A stretch of DNA of 64,000 nucleotides from Micromonospora sp. WMMD1155 (GCF_029581275.1 NZ_CP120742.1:4588501-4652500); one strand, 5' to 3'; numbered from the stretch's first letter, positions 1 to 8,078 are shown. Notes: generated from the sequence alone by a model not told the origin. Translations and numbers: made by a program.

Positions 1-1
1 G

Positions 2-826
2 GCCAACGGCTCCAACGAGATCCAGCAGCAGTTGCTCCAGGCGTTCGGTGGGCCGGGGCGCAGCGCTCTCGGCTTCGTTCCGGCGTACTCGATGCACCCG
101 CTGTTGGCGTTGGGCACCGGCACCCGGTGGGTGCCCGCCGCGCGTGGCGTCGACTTCGGGTTGACCGCCGAGGAGGCGGTCGCCCAGGTCCGCGAGCACC
201 AGCCGGACGTGGTCTTCCTCTGCTCGCCGAACAACCCCACCGGCACGGCACTCGATCCGGCGGTGATCGCCGCGGTGCTCGACGTCGCGCCGGGCATGGT
301 GGTGGTCGACGAGGCGTACGCCGAGTTCGCCCGACCCGGGACGGTCAGTGCCCTCGCGGTGCTGCCCGGCCACCCCCGGCTGGTGGTCAGCCGCACGATG
401 AGCAAGGCGTTCGGCTTCGCCGGTGGGCGGCTGGGTTACCTGGCCGCCGACCCGGCGGTGGTGGAGGCGGTGCAGCTCGTCCGACTGCCGTACCACCTGT
501 CCGCACTCACCCAGGCCGCCGCGCGGGCGGCGGTGACCCACCGCGACGCCCTTCTCGGTACGGTGAGCGCGATCATGGCGCAGCGGGACCGGATCGTGGC
601 GACGTTGCGCGAGCGCGGGTTCCGGGTCGCCGACAGTGACGCCAACTTCGTGCTCTTCGAGGTGGGCGGCGACCAGGCCACGGTCTGGAAGGCCCTGCTG
701 GCCCAGGGCGTGCTGGTCCGGGACGTCGGTCTGCCCGGTTGGCTGCGGGTGACCGCGGGCACCGCCGCCGAGACCGACGCCTTCCTTACCGCAATAAAGA
801 CTGTGACAGGGGAGCGCGAGGAGTGA
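2..826 (+). CDS. hisC: Histidinol-phosphate aminotransferase, 5' end missing
   Basis: This PLP enzyme converts imidazole-acetol phosphate plus glutamate to histidinol phosphate in histidine synthesis. The reading frame is open from base 2, so the N-terminal part lies outside the window. Visible fold-type I features are the substrate/PLP segment [10 protein letters not shown], the VVDEAYAEF aspartate block, and the [17 protein letters not shown] segment that holds the PLP-binding lysine and a downstream arginine. The C-terminus (NFVLFEV...WLRVTAG) is complete. It is followed by hisB, hisH and priA on the same strand, as expected for an actinobacterial his operon; hisD would be expected upstream. 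Its stop codon lies inside the first copy of a short dispersed repeat. Identification is secure from motifs and context. Confidence 0.93.
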   Translation, partial: ANGSNEIQQQLLQAFGGPGRSALGFVPAYSMHPLLALGTGTRWVPAARGVDFGLTAEEAVAQVREHQPDVVFLCSPNNPTGTALDPAVIAAVLDVAPGMVVVDEAYAEFARPGTVSALAVLPGHPRLVVSRTMSKAFGFAGGRLGYLAADPAVVEAVQLVRLPYHLSALTQAAARAAVTHRDALLGTVSAIMAQRDRIVATLRERGFRVADSDANFVLFEVGGDQATVWKALLAQGVLVRDVGLPGWLRVTAGTAAETDAFLTAIKTVTGEREE

Positions 827-908
827 GCGTGCGAGCCCCGCAGTCGCGAACCGGCAGGCCCGGTGAGCGCGAGGAGTGAGCCGGTTTTGCGAGCCCCGCA
901 GTCGTGAA
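812..908 (+). repeat. Two copies of a short dispersed repeat between hisC and hisB
   Basis: Copy 1 is at 812-851 and copy 2 at 865-908. Both start GAGCGCGAGGAGTGAGC and end GAGCCCCGCAGTCG(C/T)GAAC, with a variable centre. The ends can pair (CGCGA with TCGCG), so each unit is a weak palindrome. Related copies lie at 1539-1639 and 23415-23490. The TGA of hisC is inside copy 1. I infer a REP-like family typical of this genus; its function is unknown. Confidence 0.75.
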
Positions 909-925
909 CGAAAGGTTGCACAGCG

Positions 926-1537
926 ATGAGCCGGACCGCCCGGGTGGAGCGGATCACCAAGGAGACCAAGGTCCTCGTCGAGATCGACCTCGACGGCACC
1001 GGCGCCGCCGAGATCAGCACCGGCGTGGGCTTCTACGACCACATGCTGCACCAGATCGCCCGGCACGGCGGCTTCGACCTGACCGTGCGCACGGTGGGTG
1101 ACCTGGAGATCGACGCGCACCACACGATCGAGGACACCGCGCTCGCCCTGGGTGCCGCGTTCGACCAGGCGTTGGGCGACAAGGCCGGCATCCGACGGTA
1201 CGGTTCGGCGACCGTGCCGATGGACGAGGTGCTGGTCCGGGCCGCGGTGGACCTGTCCGGTCGGCCGTACGTGGTGCACGACGAGCCGGTTCTGGCCCCG
1301 TACATCGGGCCGGTGTACGCGACGAGCATGACCCGGCACATCTGGGAGTCCTTCGGGCAGGCGGCCCGGGTCACGCTGCACGTCGACGTGCTGCGGGCGG
1401 CCCGGCCGGGCGGTCACCCGGACGCGCACCACGTGGTGGAGGCGCAGTTCAAGGCGGTCTCCCGGGCGTTGCGCGAGGCCACCTCGATCGACCCGCGCGC
1501 GGCCGGTGCGATCCCCAGCACGAAGGGTGCGCTCTGA
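926..1537 (+). CDS. hisB: Imidazoleglycerol-phosphate dehydratase
   Basis: HisB removes water from imidazole-glycerol phosphate to give imidazole-acetol phosphate, the substrate of the adjacent HisC. The 203-residue length is normal for a monofunctional actinobacterial enzyme. The two metal-binding histidine repeats are visible: FYDHMLHQIARHGGF with DAHHTIEDTALALG in the first half, and TSMTRHIWESF with DAHHVVEAQFKAVSRALREA in the second. The ATG at 926 is chosen because the protein then begins in the family-typical way (R-x-A-x-V-E-R-x-T-K-E-T). The gene stands between two dispersed-repeat blocks and is followed by a small membrane gene and hisH. Confidence 0.96.
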   Translation: MSRTARVERITKETKVLVEIDLDGTGAAEISTGVGFYDHMLHQIARHGGFDLTVRTVGDLEIDAHHTIEDTALALGAAFDQALGDKAGIRRYGSATVPMDEVLVRAAVDLSGRPYVVHDEPVLAPYIGPVYATSMTRHIWESFGQAARVTLHVDVLRAARPGGHPDAHHVVEAQFKAVSRALREATSIDPRAAGAIPSTKGAL

Positions 1538-1538
1538 T

Positions 1539-1639
1539 GAGCGCGAGGAGTGCAGCGGAGCGGAGCCCCGCAGTCGCGAATGGCGGGTGGAACTGATGAG
1601 CGCGAGGAGTGCAGCGGAGCGGAGCCCCGCAGTCGCGAA
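1539..1639 (+). repeat. Tandem pair of the dispersed repeat after hisB
   Basis: Copies at 1539-1580 and 1598-1639 are practically identical over TGATGAGCGCGAGGAGTGC, then AGCGGAGCGGAGCCCCGC and AGTCGCGAATGGCGGGTGG. The stretch between hisB and the next gene is thus a roughly 59-base tandem duplication. The hisB stop TGA directly abuts copy 3. It contains GTG/ATG triplets that can mislead start prediction for the following gene. Confidence 0.8.
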
Positions 1640-1654
1640 TGGCGGGTGGCTCTG

Positions 1655-1828
1655 ATGGGCGCCGTGTTGCCGACGTTGTTGTTGATCCTGGCCGGGGTGT
1701 TGGTGGGTGGCGTGTGGTCGCTGTACCGCCAGGGCGCGTCGAAGGGCGTGGTGGGCGTCACCGCGTTGCTCGCGGTGCTCGCCACGGTCGGTGGGGTGTT
1801 GTGGCTGTTGCCGGGGTCTGACGCATGA
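1655..1828 (+). CDS. Small two-helix membrane protein in the his operon
   Basis: This 57-residue protein has two hydrophobic helices (about residues 3-20, LPTLLLILAGVLVGGVW, and 30-52, VVGVTALLAVLATVGGVLWL) joined by the polar loop SLYRQGASKG. No enzymatic motif is visible and no function is known to me. The ATG at 1655 is preferred because the region upstream in the same frame is translated repeat sequence (1539-1639), not family sequence. Its last codons overlap the hisH start by four bases (ATGA), so it is probably translationally coupled to hisH. Confidence 0.75.
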   Translation: MGAVLPTLLLILAGVLVGGVWSLYRQGASKGVVGVTALLAVLATVGGVLWLLPGSDA

Positions 1829-2457
1829 GCGACGTGGTGGTGCTCGACTACGGCTCGGGCAACCTGCGGTCGGCGGAGCGGGCGTTGGCCGCCGCCGGAG
1901 CGGACGTGCGGGTGACCGACGACCTGTCCGCGGCGGCCGCCGCGGATGGCCTGGTGGTGCCGGGGGTGGGCGCGTACGCGGCGTGCATGGCCGGGATCGA
2001 GGCGTTGGGCGCCGGCCCGGTGATCGCCGAGCGGGTGGCGGCGGGCCGACCGGTGCTGGGGATCTGCGTGGGCATGCAGGTGCTCTTCGAGTACGGCGAG
2101 GAGCACGGTGTGGTGTCCAAGGGGCTCGGGTTGCTGCCCGGTGGCGTGACCCGGTTGGCCGCCCGGCGGCTGCCGCACATGGGCTGGAACACGGTCCGGG
2201 CGCCGGGGGAGTCGGTGCTCTTCGCCGGGTTGCCGGAGCAGAGCCGGTTCTACTTCGTCCACTCGTACGCGGTGGGGGATCCGGTGGCGCTGGCCGCTGC
2301 CGGTGCCACCGTGACCACCGCCCACCACGACGTGGATTTCGTCGCCGCGGTGGAGCGCGGCCCGCTCTCGGCGGCCCAGTTCCACCCGGAGAAGTCCGCC
2401 GACACCGGTGCCGCGCTGCTGCGCAACTGGCTCGCCACGTTGCCCAGCGGTGGTTGA
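1825..2457 (+). CDS. hisH: Imidazole glycerol phosphate synthase, glutaminase subunit
   Basis: HisH is the class I glutamine amidotransferase that delivers ammonia to HisF (6017-6784) for formation of imidazole-glycerol phosphate and AICAR. The catalytic cysteine is in the nucleophile elbow GICVGMQVLFE and the His/Glu pair is in AAQFHPEKSAD near the C-terminus. The VVPGVGAYAACM oxyanion-strand motif is also present. Its length of 210 residues is normal. Start ATG 1825 overlaps the preceding membrane gene by four bases, and the N-terminus VVVLDYGSGNLRS is canonical. Confidence 0.96.
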   Translation: MSDVVVLDYGSGNLRSAERALAAAGADVRVTDDLSAAAAADGLVVPGVGAYAACMAGIEALGAGPVIAERVAAGRPVLGICVGMQVLFEYGEEHGVVSKGLGLLPGGVTRLAARRLPHMGWNTVRAPGESVLFAGLPEQSRFYFVHSYAVGDPVALAAAGATVTTAHHDVDFVAAVERGPLSAAQFHPEKSADTGAALLRNWLATLPSGG

Positions 2458-2493
2458 GCGTCGTGGCCCGGTGCCCGACGCGGGTGCGTCGCG

Positions 2494-2817
2494 GTGAGCC
2501 GGGAGCGGGCCCGCCGGAGGGCGGAGCGGGAGGCGGAGCAGGCCAGGGAGCGGGCGGTCCGGCAGCGGAAGGTGGCTCGCCGGCAGCGCCGACGCGCTGT
2601 GGTCCGTCGGTTGACGCCGCAGGTGCGGCGGGGCCGCTCGGGTCGGCTGGCCCGGCACACCCGGGGTGAGCGGGCGGCGATCGTGCTGCTCACCGGCGCG
2701 GCGCTGATTCTGATCTGGACGTTCGTCGACAATGTGGCGTTGCGTGTCGCGTTGATCGTGCTCTTGCTGCTCGTACTGCCGGCGATCGTGGTGATCGCCC
2801 TGGACCGTCGTAGCTGA
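2494..2817 (+). CDS. Basic, coiled-coil small membrane protein
   Basis: The protein has 107 residues. The first half is extremely rich in Arg, Glu and Ala ([18 protein letters not shown]) and probably forms a charged helix or coiled coil on the cytoplasmic face. The second half has two membrane helices (about residues 60-78, [15 protein letters not shown], and 82-102, [22 protein letters not shown]). GTG 2494 is the likely start, though no strong ribosome-binding site is evident. It lies between hisH and priA in the his operon. I do not recognise a family beyond an actinobacterial his-locus membrane protein. Confidence 0.7.
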   Translation: MSRERARRRAEREAEQARERAVRQRKVARRQRRRAVVRRLTPQVRRGRSGRLARHTRGERAAIVLLTGAALILIWTFVDNVALRVALIVLLLLVLPAIVVIALDRRS

Positions 2818-2825
2818 TCGAGGAG

Positions 2826-3557
2826 ATGACGTTGAGCCTGACCCTGTTACCCGCCGTGGATGTCGCCGACGGCCGGGCCGTCCGGCTCGTGCAGGGCGCC
2901 CTCGGAAGCGAGAGCGTCTACGGCGACCCGTTGGATGCGGCGCTGGCCTGGCAGCGGGACGGCGCGGAGTGGATCCACCTGGTCGACCTGGACGCGGCGT
3001 TCGGGCGGGGCACCAACGCGCACCTGCTCGCCGAGGTGGTGCGCCAGTTGGACGTGAAGGTCGAGCTGTCGGGTGGCATCCGCGACGACGAGTCGTTGCG
3101 CGCGGCGTTGGGCACCGGTGCGGCCCGGGTGAACATCGGCACGGCCGCCCTGGAGGACCCGGTGTGGTGTGACCGGGTGGTCGGCGAGTACGGCGACCGG
3201 GTGGCCATCGGGTTGGACGTGCGGGGTCGGACCCTGTCCGCGCGGGGTTGGACCCGCGACGGCGGCGACCTCTACGAGGTGCTGGAGCGGTTGGACAAGG
3301 CGGGCGCGAGTCGGTACGTGGTCACCGACATCACCAAGGACGGCACGATGCGCGGGCCGAACCTGGATCTGCTGCGTGAGGTGTGTGCTCGTACCGACCG
3401 GCCGGTGATCGCCTCCGGTGGGGTGTCCACGCTGGACGACCTGCGGGCGTTGGCGACCCTGGAGTCGGTGGGAGTGGAGGGTGTGATCGCCGGTAAGGCG
3501 CTCTACGCGGGCGCCTTCACGGTGTCCGAGGCGCTGCGGACCCTGGCCGAGGCGTGA
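2826..3557 (+). CDS. priA: PriA: bifunctional HisA/TrpF isomerase
   Basis: PriA is the (beta-alpha)8 barrel that isomerises ProFAR in histidine synthesis and, in Actinobacteria, also phosphoribosylanthranilate in tryptophan synthesis. Visible features are the first catalytic aspartate in [15 protein letters not shown], phosphate-binding ELSGGIRDD and [12 protein letters not shown], and the second acid in [13 protein letters not shown]. The loop [10 protein letters not shown] (Arg140, Trp142) and Arg20 match residues known to switch substrate mode in PriA. This window has trpE, C, B and A but no trpF, which supports dual function. The annotated ATG 2826 abuts GAGGAG (2820-2825); TTG 2832, six bases after that site, is a better-spaced start. 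The 3' end overlaps the Rid gene by four bases. Confidence 0.93.
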   Translation: MTLSLTLLPAVDVADGRAVRLVQGALGSESVYGDPLDAALAWQRDGAEWIHLVDLDAAFGRGTNAHLLAEVVRQLDVKVELSGGIRDDESLRAALGTGAARVNIGTAALEDPVWCDRVVGEYGDRVAIGLDVRGRTLSARGWTRDGGDLYEVLERLDKAGASRYVVTDITKDGTMRGPNLDLLREVCARTDRPVIASGGVSTLDDLRALATLESVGVEGVIAGKALYAGAFTVSEALRTLAEA

Positions 3558-3943
3558 CCGTCACCCGGTTGGGGTCGGGTGGCCCCTGGGAGCAGAGCTA
3601 CGGCTATTCCCGGGTGGTCCGGGCCGGTGACCGGGCCTGGACGGCCGGCTGCACGGCGACTGTCGACGGTCGGGTGGTGCACGTCGGTGACGCCGCCGCG
3701 CAGACCGCGCAGGCGCTGCGGATCGGCCTGGACGCGTTGGCCGAGGTCGGTGTGGAGCCGGGTGACGTGGTGCGGACCAGGATGTACGTGACCGACCGGC
3801 GGCACGCGGACGAGGTGGGCCGGGCGCACAACGTGGTCTTCGGAGCCGTCCGGCCGGCGGCGACCCTGGTGGTGGTGGCCGGTCTGCTGGACCCGGAGCA
3901 CCTGGTCGAGGTGGAGTTGGAGGCGTACCTCGGCGATCGCTGA
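3554..3943 (+). CDS. Rid/YjgF-family protein
   Basis: This 129-residue protein has the RidA/YjgF trimeric fold signature: the [18 protein letters not shown] strand pair, a central helix with [17 protein letters not shown], the [11 protein letters not shown] strand, and a final [10 protein letters not shown] strand. In RidA the segment after the penultimate proline reads P-x-R, with the arginine essential for imine hydrolysis. Here it reads [12 protein letters not shown], so that arginine is missing and the protein probably belongs to a non-RidA Rid subgroup. It overlaps priA by four bases (GTGA) and is therefore probably co-translated with the his genes. Enamine/imine detoxification cannot be assumed. 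Confidence 0.88.
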   Translation: MTVTRLGSGGPWEQSYGYSRVVRAGDRAWTAGCTATVDGRVVHVGDAAAQTAQALRIGLDALAEVGVEPGDVVRTRMYVTDRRHADEVGRAHNVVFGAVRPAATLVVVAGLLDPEHLVEVELEAYLGDR

Positions 3944-3975
3944 GGGTGTGCCCGGCCGAGCCACGGTCGGCCCGA

Positions 3976-3995
3976 TTAGGTTGTGCACAACTTAA
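3976..3995. promoter_or_regulatory. Candidate OhrR operator
   Basis: The 20-base sequence TTAGGTTGTGCACAACTTAA is palindromic except for one mismatched pair. Its 12-base core GTTGTGCACAAC (3980-3991) is perfect. It sits 20 bases upstream of the OhrR start at 4016 and is AT-rich compared with its surroundings, as expected for a MarR/OhrR binding site. Assignment to OhrR is inferred from position. Confidence 0.65.
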
Positions 3996-4015
3996 TTGTG
4001 GACTACGGTTCAACG

Positions 4016-4462
4016 GTGACCGATGACCTGGTGCTGCGCCGGCAGGTGTGCTTCGCGCTCTACAGCGCGTCGCGCGCCCTCACCGACGTCTACCGGCCGA
4101 TCCTCGACGAGTTCGGGTTGACCTACCCGCAGTACCTGGTGCTGCTGGTGCTCTGGGAGCGCCCCGACGACCCCCGCACGGTGTCCGAGCTGGGCACCGA
4201 GCTGCGGCTGGACTCCGGCACGCTCTCCCCACTGCTCAAGCGGCTGGAGGGGGCGGGGCTGGTGGTCCGCCGACGGTCGACCCACGACGAGCGGCGGGTC
4301 GAGGTGGGCCTCACCGAGCAGGGCCGCGCCCTGCGCCGACAGGTCGACCACGTCCCGATGTGCGTCGCCCAGGCCACCGGGCTGGGCATCGCCGAGCTGG
4401 TCGCGCTGCGCGACACCCTCACCCAGGTCGCCGACACCATCCACCGACAGAAGGAGCAGTGA
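4016..4462 (+). CDS. ohrR: OhrR-type organic-peroxide-sensing MarR repressor
   Basis: This 148-residue winged-helix repressor closely follows OhrR. The N-terminus [24 protein letters not shown] carries the reactive sensing cysteine (Cys12), followed by [12 protein letters not shown]. The recognition region is [21 protein letters not shown], and the wing [19 protein letters not shown] has the DER motif. Oxidation of the cysteine by organic hydroperoxides releases DNA in characterised homologues. GTG 4016 is chosen because the upstream in-frame start at 3983 lies inside the palindromic operator and would add non-family residues. Only one N-terminal cysteine plus one C-terminal cysteine (VPMCVAQ) are present. 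The ohr gene starts six bases downstream, so repressor and target form an autoregulated operon. Confidence 0.93.
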   Translation: MTDDLVLRRQVCFALYSASRALTDVYRPILDEFGLTYPQYLVLLVLWERPDDPRTVSELGTELRLDSGTLSPLLKRLEGAGLVVRRRSTHDERRVEVGLTEQGRALRRQVDHVPMCVAQATGLGIAELVALRDTLTQVADTIHRQKEQ

Positions 4463-4467
4463 CCATC

Positions 4468-4899
4468 ATGCAGGTCCTCTACACCGCGTCAGCGACCGCG
4501 AGCGGCGACGGCCGGGACGGCCACGTCGAGACCTCCGACGGCACCCTCGCGCTCGACCTGGCCGTGCCGAAGGAGATGGGTGGCGCCGGCGGCGCGGCCA
4601 ACCCGGAGCAGCTCTTCGCCGCCGGCTACGCGGCCTGCTTCCACAGCGCCCTTCGGGTGGTGGCCCGTCGGGCCAAGGCCGACGTGAGCGGCTCCGTGGT
4701 CGCCGCCGAGGTGGGGATCGGCCCGAACGGCAGCGGTGGCTTCGGGCTCACCGTGCAGCTCGTCGTCGACCTGCCCGCCGTGCCCCGCGAGGTCGCCGAG
4801 CAGTTGGTCGAGCAGGCCCACCAGGTCTGCCCCTACTCGAACGCCACCCGCGGCAACATCGACGTCGCCCTGACCGTCCGCGAGGCCCTGGCGGCCTGA
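4468..4899 (+). CDS. ohr: Organic hydroperoxide resistance protein
   Basis: Ohr is a thiol peroxidase of the OsmC/Ohr family that reduces organic hydroperoxides. The 143-residue protein has both family cysteines: Cys57 in AAGYAACFHSAL (peroxidatic) and Cys121 in HQVCPYSNATRGNIDV (resolving). The N-terminal YTASATASGDGRDGHVETSDG and the ANPEQLFAAGYAACF block are diagnostic for Ohr rather than OsmC. ATG 4468 follows GGAGCAG at a suitable distance. It lies directly behind ohrR and is probably derepressed by organic peroxides. Confidence 0.95.
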   Translation: MQVLYTASATASGDGRDGHVETSDGTLALDLAVPKEMGGAGGAANPEQLFAAGYAACFHSALRVVARRAKADVSGSVVAAEVGIGPNGSGGFGLTVQLVVDLPAVPREVAEQLVEQAHQVCPYSNATRGNIDVALTVREALAA

Positions 4900-4944
4900 C
4901 CCGCGCCCCCGGCAACCCACCGCGGACGAGAGGACGACCACCCC

Positions 4945-5943
4945 GTGACCAGCAACCGTGAGATCCACCTGGCCAGCCGCCCCGAGGGCTGGCCCACCGA
5001 CGACAATTTCCGGCTCGTCGAGGCCGACGTCCCGACGCCGGGGCCGGGCCAGATCGTGGTCCGCAACCAGTACCTGTCCGTCGACCCGTACATGCGGGGA
5101 CGGATGAACGACGTCAAGTCGTACGTCGCGCCGTACGCCCTCGACGCGCCGCTCGACGGTGCCGCGGTCGGCGAGGTGGTGGCCAGTGAGGCGGCGGACA
5201 TCGCCGTCGGGGCCACCGTCCTGCACGGGCTGGGCTGGCGGGAGTACGCGCTGCTCGACGCCACCGCCGCCCGGCCGGTCGACCCGAGCATCGCCCCGGT
5301 CAGCGCGTACCTGAGCGTGCTGGGCATGACCGGGCTGACCGCGTACGCCGGGCTGCTGGAGGTGGCCGCGATGAAGCCCGGCGAGACGGTGTTCGTCTCC
5401 GCCGCGGCCGGGGCGGTCGGCAGTCTGGTCGGCCAGATCGCCAAGCTCAAGGGCGCCGGGCGGGTCGTCGGCAGTGCCGGGTCGGCGGCCAAGGTCGAGC
5501 GGCTGCGGGCCCTGGGCTTCGACGCCGCCTTCGACTACCACGACGGGCCGGTCCGCGACTCGCTGCGGACGGCCGCCCCGGACGGCGTCGACGTGTACTT
5601 CGACAACGTCGGCGGCGACCACCTGGAGGCGGCGATCTCCGCCATGAACCTGCACGGCCGGGTCGCCATCTGCGGCATGATCGCGCAGTACAACGACACC
5701 GAGCCGCCGGCCGCCCCGCGCAACCTCGCGCTGGTCATCGGCAAGCGGCTCACCCTCCGCGGCTTCCTGGTCAACGACCACAACGCCGTGCGTCCGGCGT
5801 TCGTCCGCGACGTCGCCGGCTGGCTGCGCGACGGCACGCTGTCCTACGACGAGACGATCGTGGACGGCATCGAGAACGCTCCGACGGCCTTCCTCGGCCT
5901 CCTGCGCGGCGAGAACCTGGGCAAGATGCTCGTCCGCGTGTGA
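4945..5943 (+). CDS. NADP-dependent, zinc-independent medium-chain oxidoreductase
   Basis: This 332-residue protein belongs to the prostaglandin reductase/CurA-type MDR branch. The N-terminal GroES-like half includes SVDPYMRGRMND. The Rossmann half has LGMTGLTAYAGL and the nucleotide-binding loop AAAGAVGSLVGQIAKLKGAGRVVG, followed by DVYFDNVGGDHLEAAI. No structural-zinc cysteine cluster or catalytic-zinc Cys/His set is present, so it should reduce activated C=C bonds with NADPH. The specific substrate is unknown. GTG 4945 follows a purine-rich GGACGAGAGGACG stretch. It lies downstream of ohr, with a hairpin terminator after it. A role in detoxifying reactive enals or enones would fit the ohr neighbourhood but is inferred. 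Confidence 0.88.
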   Translation: MTSNREIHLASRPEGWPTDDNFRLVEADVPTPGPGQIVVRNQYLSVDPYMRGRMNDVKSYVAPYALDAPLDGAAVGEVVASEAADIAVGATVLHGLGWREYALLDATAARPVDPSIAPVSAYLSVLGMTGLTAYAGLLEVAAMKPGETVFVSAAAGAVGSLVGQIAKLKGAGRVVGSAGSAAKVERLRALGFDAAFDYHDGPVRDSLRTAAPDGVDVYFDNVGGDHLEAAISAMNLHGRVAICGMIAQYNDTEPPAAPRNLALVIGKRLTLRGFLVNDHNAVRPAFVRDVAGWLRDGTLSYDETIVDGIENAPTAFLGLLRGENLGKMLVRV

Positions 5944-5956
5944 CGCCGGCCTCTCC

Positions 5957-5990
5957 CACGGCGGTCGACCCGAACGGGTCGACCGCCGTG
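5957..5990 (+). terminator. Perfect 15-bp hairpin after the oxidoreductase
   Basis: CACGGCGGTCGACCC (5957-5971) pairs perfectly with 5976-5990 around a GAAC tetraloop. It is placed 14 bases after the oxidoreductase stop and before hisF. There is no T-run, as is common for actinobacterial intrinsic terminators. Confidence 0.8.
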
Positions 5991-6016
5991 CCGCGCACGG
6001 AGGATAGGCTCGCGGC

Positions 6017-6784
6017 ATGACGGTGGCGGTACGGGTGATCCCCTGTCTGGACGTGGACGCCGGACGGGTGGTCAAGGGGGTCAACTTCCTCGACCTGCGT
6101 GACGCCGGCGACCCGGTGGAGTTGGCCGCCGCGTACGACCGGGCGGGCGCGGACGAGCTGACCTTCCTCGACGTCACCGCGTCGTCGAGCGACCGGGGCA
6201 CCATGCTCGACGTGGTGCGTCGCACCGCCGAGTCGGTGTTCATCCCACTGACCGTCGGCGGTGGGGTCCGCCAGGTCGCCGACGTGGACACCCTGCTGCG
6301 TGCCGGGGCGGACAAGGTGGGCGTGAACACCGCCGCGATCGCCCGTCCGGAGCTGATCGCCGAGATCGCCGACCGGTTCGGCCGGCAGGTGCTCGTGCTC
6401 TCCCTCGACGTACGCCGGGCCCCGGACGGCACCACGCCCAGCGGCTTCGAGGTCACCACCCACGGCGGCCGGCGCGGCACCGGGATGGACGCCGTGCGGT
6501 GGGCGGCCCGGAGCGCCGAGCTGGGCGCGGGAGAGATCCTGCTCAACTCGATGGACGCCGACGGCACCAAGGCCGGCTTCGACCTGGAGCTGATCGCCGC
6601 GGTACGAGCGGTGGTGGACGTGCCGGTGGTGGCCAGTGGCGGTGCCGGCGAGGTGGCCCACTTTCCGCCCGCGATCGGCGCCGGGGCGGACGCGGTGCTC
6701 GCCGCCAGCGTCTTCCACTTCGGCGAGCTGACCGTGGCCCAGGTCAAGGACGCGTTGCGCGACAGCGGTCACCCGGTGCGCTGA
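6017..6784 (+). CDS. hisF: Imidazole glycerol phosphate synthase, cyclase subunit
   Basis: HisF cyclises PRFAR with ammonia from HisH to imidazole-glycerol phosphate and AICAR. The 255-residue barrel has its first catalytic aspartate in [18 protein letters not shown] and the second in [11 protein letters not shown]. Phosphate loops [12 protein letters not shown] and [13 protein letters not shown] are canonical, as are [14 protein letters not shown] and [12 protein letters not shown]. It is separated from hisH/priA by the ohr and oxidoreductase genes and a terminator, so it is probably transcribed independently or at the head of a short unit. The start ATG 6017 follows GGAGG-like sequence at 5999-6003. 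Confidence 0.97.
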   Translation: MTVAVRVIPCLDVDAGRVVKGVNFLDLRDAGDPVELAAAYDRAGADELTFLDVTASSSDRGTMLDVVRRTAESVFIPLTVGGGVRQVADVDTLLRAGADKVGVNTAAIARPELIAEIADRFGRQVLVLSLDVRRAPDGTTPSGFEVTTHGGRRGTGMDAVRWAARSAELGAGEILLNSMDADGTKAGFDLELIAAVRAVVDVPVVASGGAGEVAHFPPAIGAGADAVLAASVFHFGELTVAQVKDALRDSGHPVR

Positions 6785-6790
6785 GCCGTT

Positions 6791-7252
6791 TCAGTGCCCC
6801 CCGGAGTGCCCCTCCGGGGATCGGCGGGGCGTCGGGATGGACCGAACCGCGTACTCCTGGACGGCCGCCGCGTGGTCGGCCTCGTCCAGGTTCCAGTCGG
6901 CGCTGCCGGGCGCGTGTCGACGGGTCAGCACCCCCTGCACGGTGTCCACCATGGTCGCCACACCCGCCCGCGGGCGGGTACGCCAGAGCTGCTCACCCTC
7001 TGCGGTGATCCGGAACCAACCGTCGGCGACGCTGACCAGCCCGGCGCCGACCAGCCGCTGGACCGCGGCTTCCACCTCGTGCCGCTGCGGGATCGTGTGG
7101 TTGAGGTGGTCAGCGGTGGAGAGCACGTCGGTCAGGCGGACGCCCTCCGGCCGTCTGCTCGTCGCCGACCGACGGTGCCGACCGGCACCACTCGCGATCA
7201 CCAGCGACACGAAGATCCAGGCGTCCGTCCAGCGCCAACCGTTCTCCCCCAT
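6791..7252 (-). CDS. Hypothetical protein with winged-helix-like segment
   Basis: I do not recognise a named family. From ATG 7252 the product is 153 residues: an N-terminal hydrophobic/aromatic segment (WRWTDAWIFVSLVIASG), a central region EVEAAVQRLVGAGLVSVADGWFRITAEGEQLW that resembles the third helix and wing of a winged-helix domain, and a C-terminal tail with EADHAAAVQEYAV. It may be a small DNA-binding or regulatory protein, but no partner is evident. A GTG start at 7309 would add 19 residues; neither start has a convincing ribosome-binding site. It is convergent with hisF, with only six bases between the genes. Confidence 0.6.
   Translation of the reverse strand: MGENGWRWTDAWIFVSLVIASGAGRHRRSATSRRPEGVRLTDVLSTADHLNHTIPQRHEVEAAVQRLVGAGLVSVADGWFRITAEGEQLWRTRPRAGVATMVDTVQGVLTRRHAPGSADWNLDEADHAAAVQEYAVRSIPTPRRSPEGHSGGH
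6799..6819 (+). terminator. Hairpin just beyond hisF
   Basis: CCCCGGAG (6799-6806) pairs with CTCCGGGG (6812-6819) around a five-base loop, 15 bases after the hisF stop. It lies inside the 3' coding end of the convergent gene. It is plausible as the hisF terminator; a chance hairpin in GC-rich coding DNA cannot be excluded. Confidence 0.5.
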
Positions 7253-7354
7253 GAGGAGATGATGACGGCGCGCGTCCCGGAAGGGAACACCCACCCTCCA
7301 TCTGAACACTGTGGAGCACCACCGCGTGTCGGCTCGCGAACGGTCGGTGAGAGT

Positions 7355-8062
7355 TCAGCCGGTGGGGGCGACCGGTGCGGCGCCGCCGGGTGCCGGATCG
7401 GCCGCTGCGGCCCTGCCGGGCGCGTCGTCGGCCGCTGCGGCCTGGTCGGGCGCGGCCTCGGGCACGGCGAACAGCGGGATGAAGAACTGCGCCAACGGGC
7501 CGATGGCCAGCGCGTACGCGACGGTGCCCAGGCCGACGGTGCCGCCGAGCAGCCAGCCCAGCGCCAGCACGGTGACCTCGATGGCGGTGCGCACCAGCCG
7601 GATCGACCAGCCGGGCCGACGGGCCACGAAGCCGGTCATCAGCCCGTCCCGGGGGCCGGGGCCCAGCCGGGCGCCGAGGTAGAGGCCGGTGGCGGCGCCG
7701 TTGGCGACGATCCCGCTGATCAACAGTGCCAGCCGGACGCCGAGCGGACCACCGGCGGGCAGCAGGGCCAGAGTGGCATCCACGACCAGGCCGATCACCA
7801 CGACGTTGCTGACCGTGCCGAGGCCGGGCCGTTGCCGCAGCGGGATCCAGAGCAGCAGCACCAGCGCGCCGACGCCGATGGTGACGGTGCCGAACGAGAG
7901 CCCCGTCAGCTTGGAGAGGCCCTGGTGAAACACGTCCCACGGGTCGAGGCCCAGGTCGGAGCGGACCATCAGGGCCATGCTGACGCCGTACAGGCCGAGC
8001 CCGAGGTAGAGCTGGACCAACCGTCGAACCGGCCGGTGCCGCAGATTGCCAAGCAATGCCAT
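7355..8062 (-). CDS. YczE/YyaS/YitT-like integral membrane protein
   Basis: From ATG 8062 this 235-residue protein has about six membrane helices. The opening matches the YczE family: RRLVQLYLGLGLYGVSMALMVRSDLGLDPWDVFHQGLS, then SFGTVTIGVGALVLLLWIPLRQRPGLGTVSNVVVIGLVVD. The Ala/Pro-rich C-terminal tail is low complexity. YczE proteins are of uncertain transport function; several are controlled by a divergently encoded MocR-type regulator, exactly the arrangement here (8121-9572). A 20-residue longer start at 8122 is rejected because it would overlap the divergent gene's start and promoter region. Confidence 0.85.
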   Translation of the reverse strand: MALLGNLRHRPVRRLVQLYLGLGLYGVSMALMVRSDLGLDPWDVFHQGLSKLTGLSFGTVTIGVGALVLLLWIPLRQRPGLGTVSNVVVIGLVVDATLALLPAGGPLGVRLALLISGIVANGAATGLYLGARLGPGPRDGLMTGFVARRPGWSIRLVRTAIEVTVLALGWLLGGTVGLGTVAYALAIGPLAQFFIPLFAVPEAAPDQAAAADDAPGRAAAADPAPGGAAPVAPTG

Positions 8063-8078
8063 GCATGCCACCCTAGGT

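Noticed and set aside
1550..1654. N-terminal extension of the small membrane gene in the his operon
   Set aside because: The extra 35 residues are encoded entirely by the dispersed repeat pair, not by family sequence.
4489..6747. A 752-residue minus-strand frame across ohr, the oxidoreductase and hisF
   Set aside because: All three plus-strand genes have clear family motifs; the antisense translation has none.
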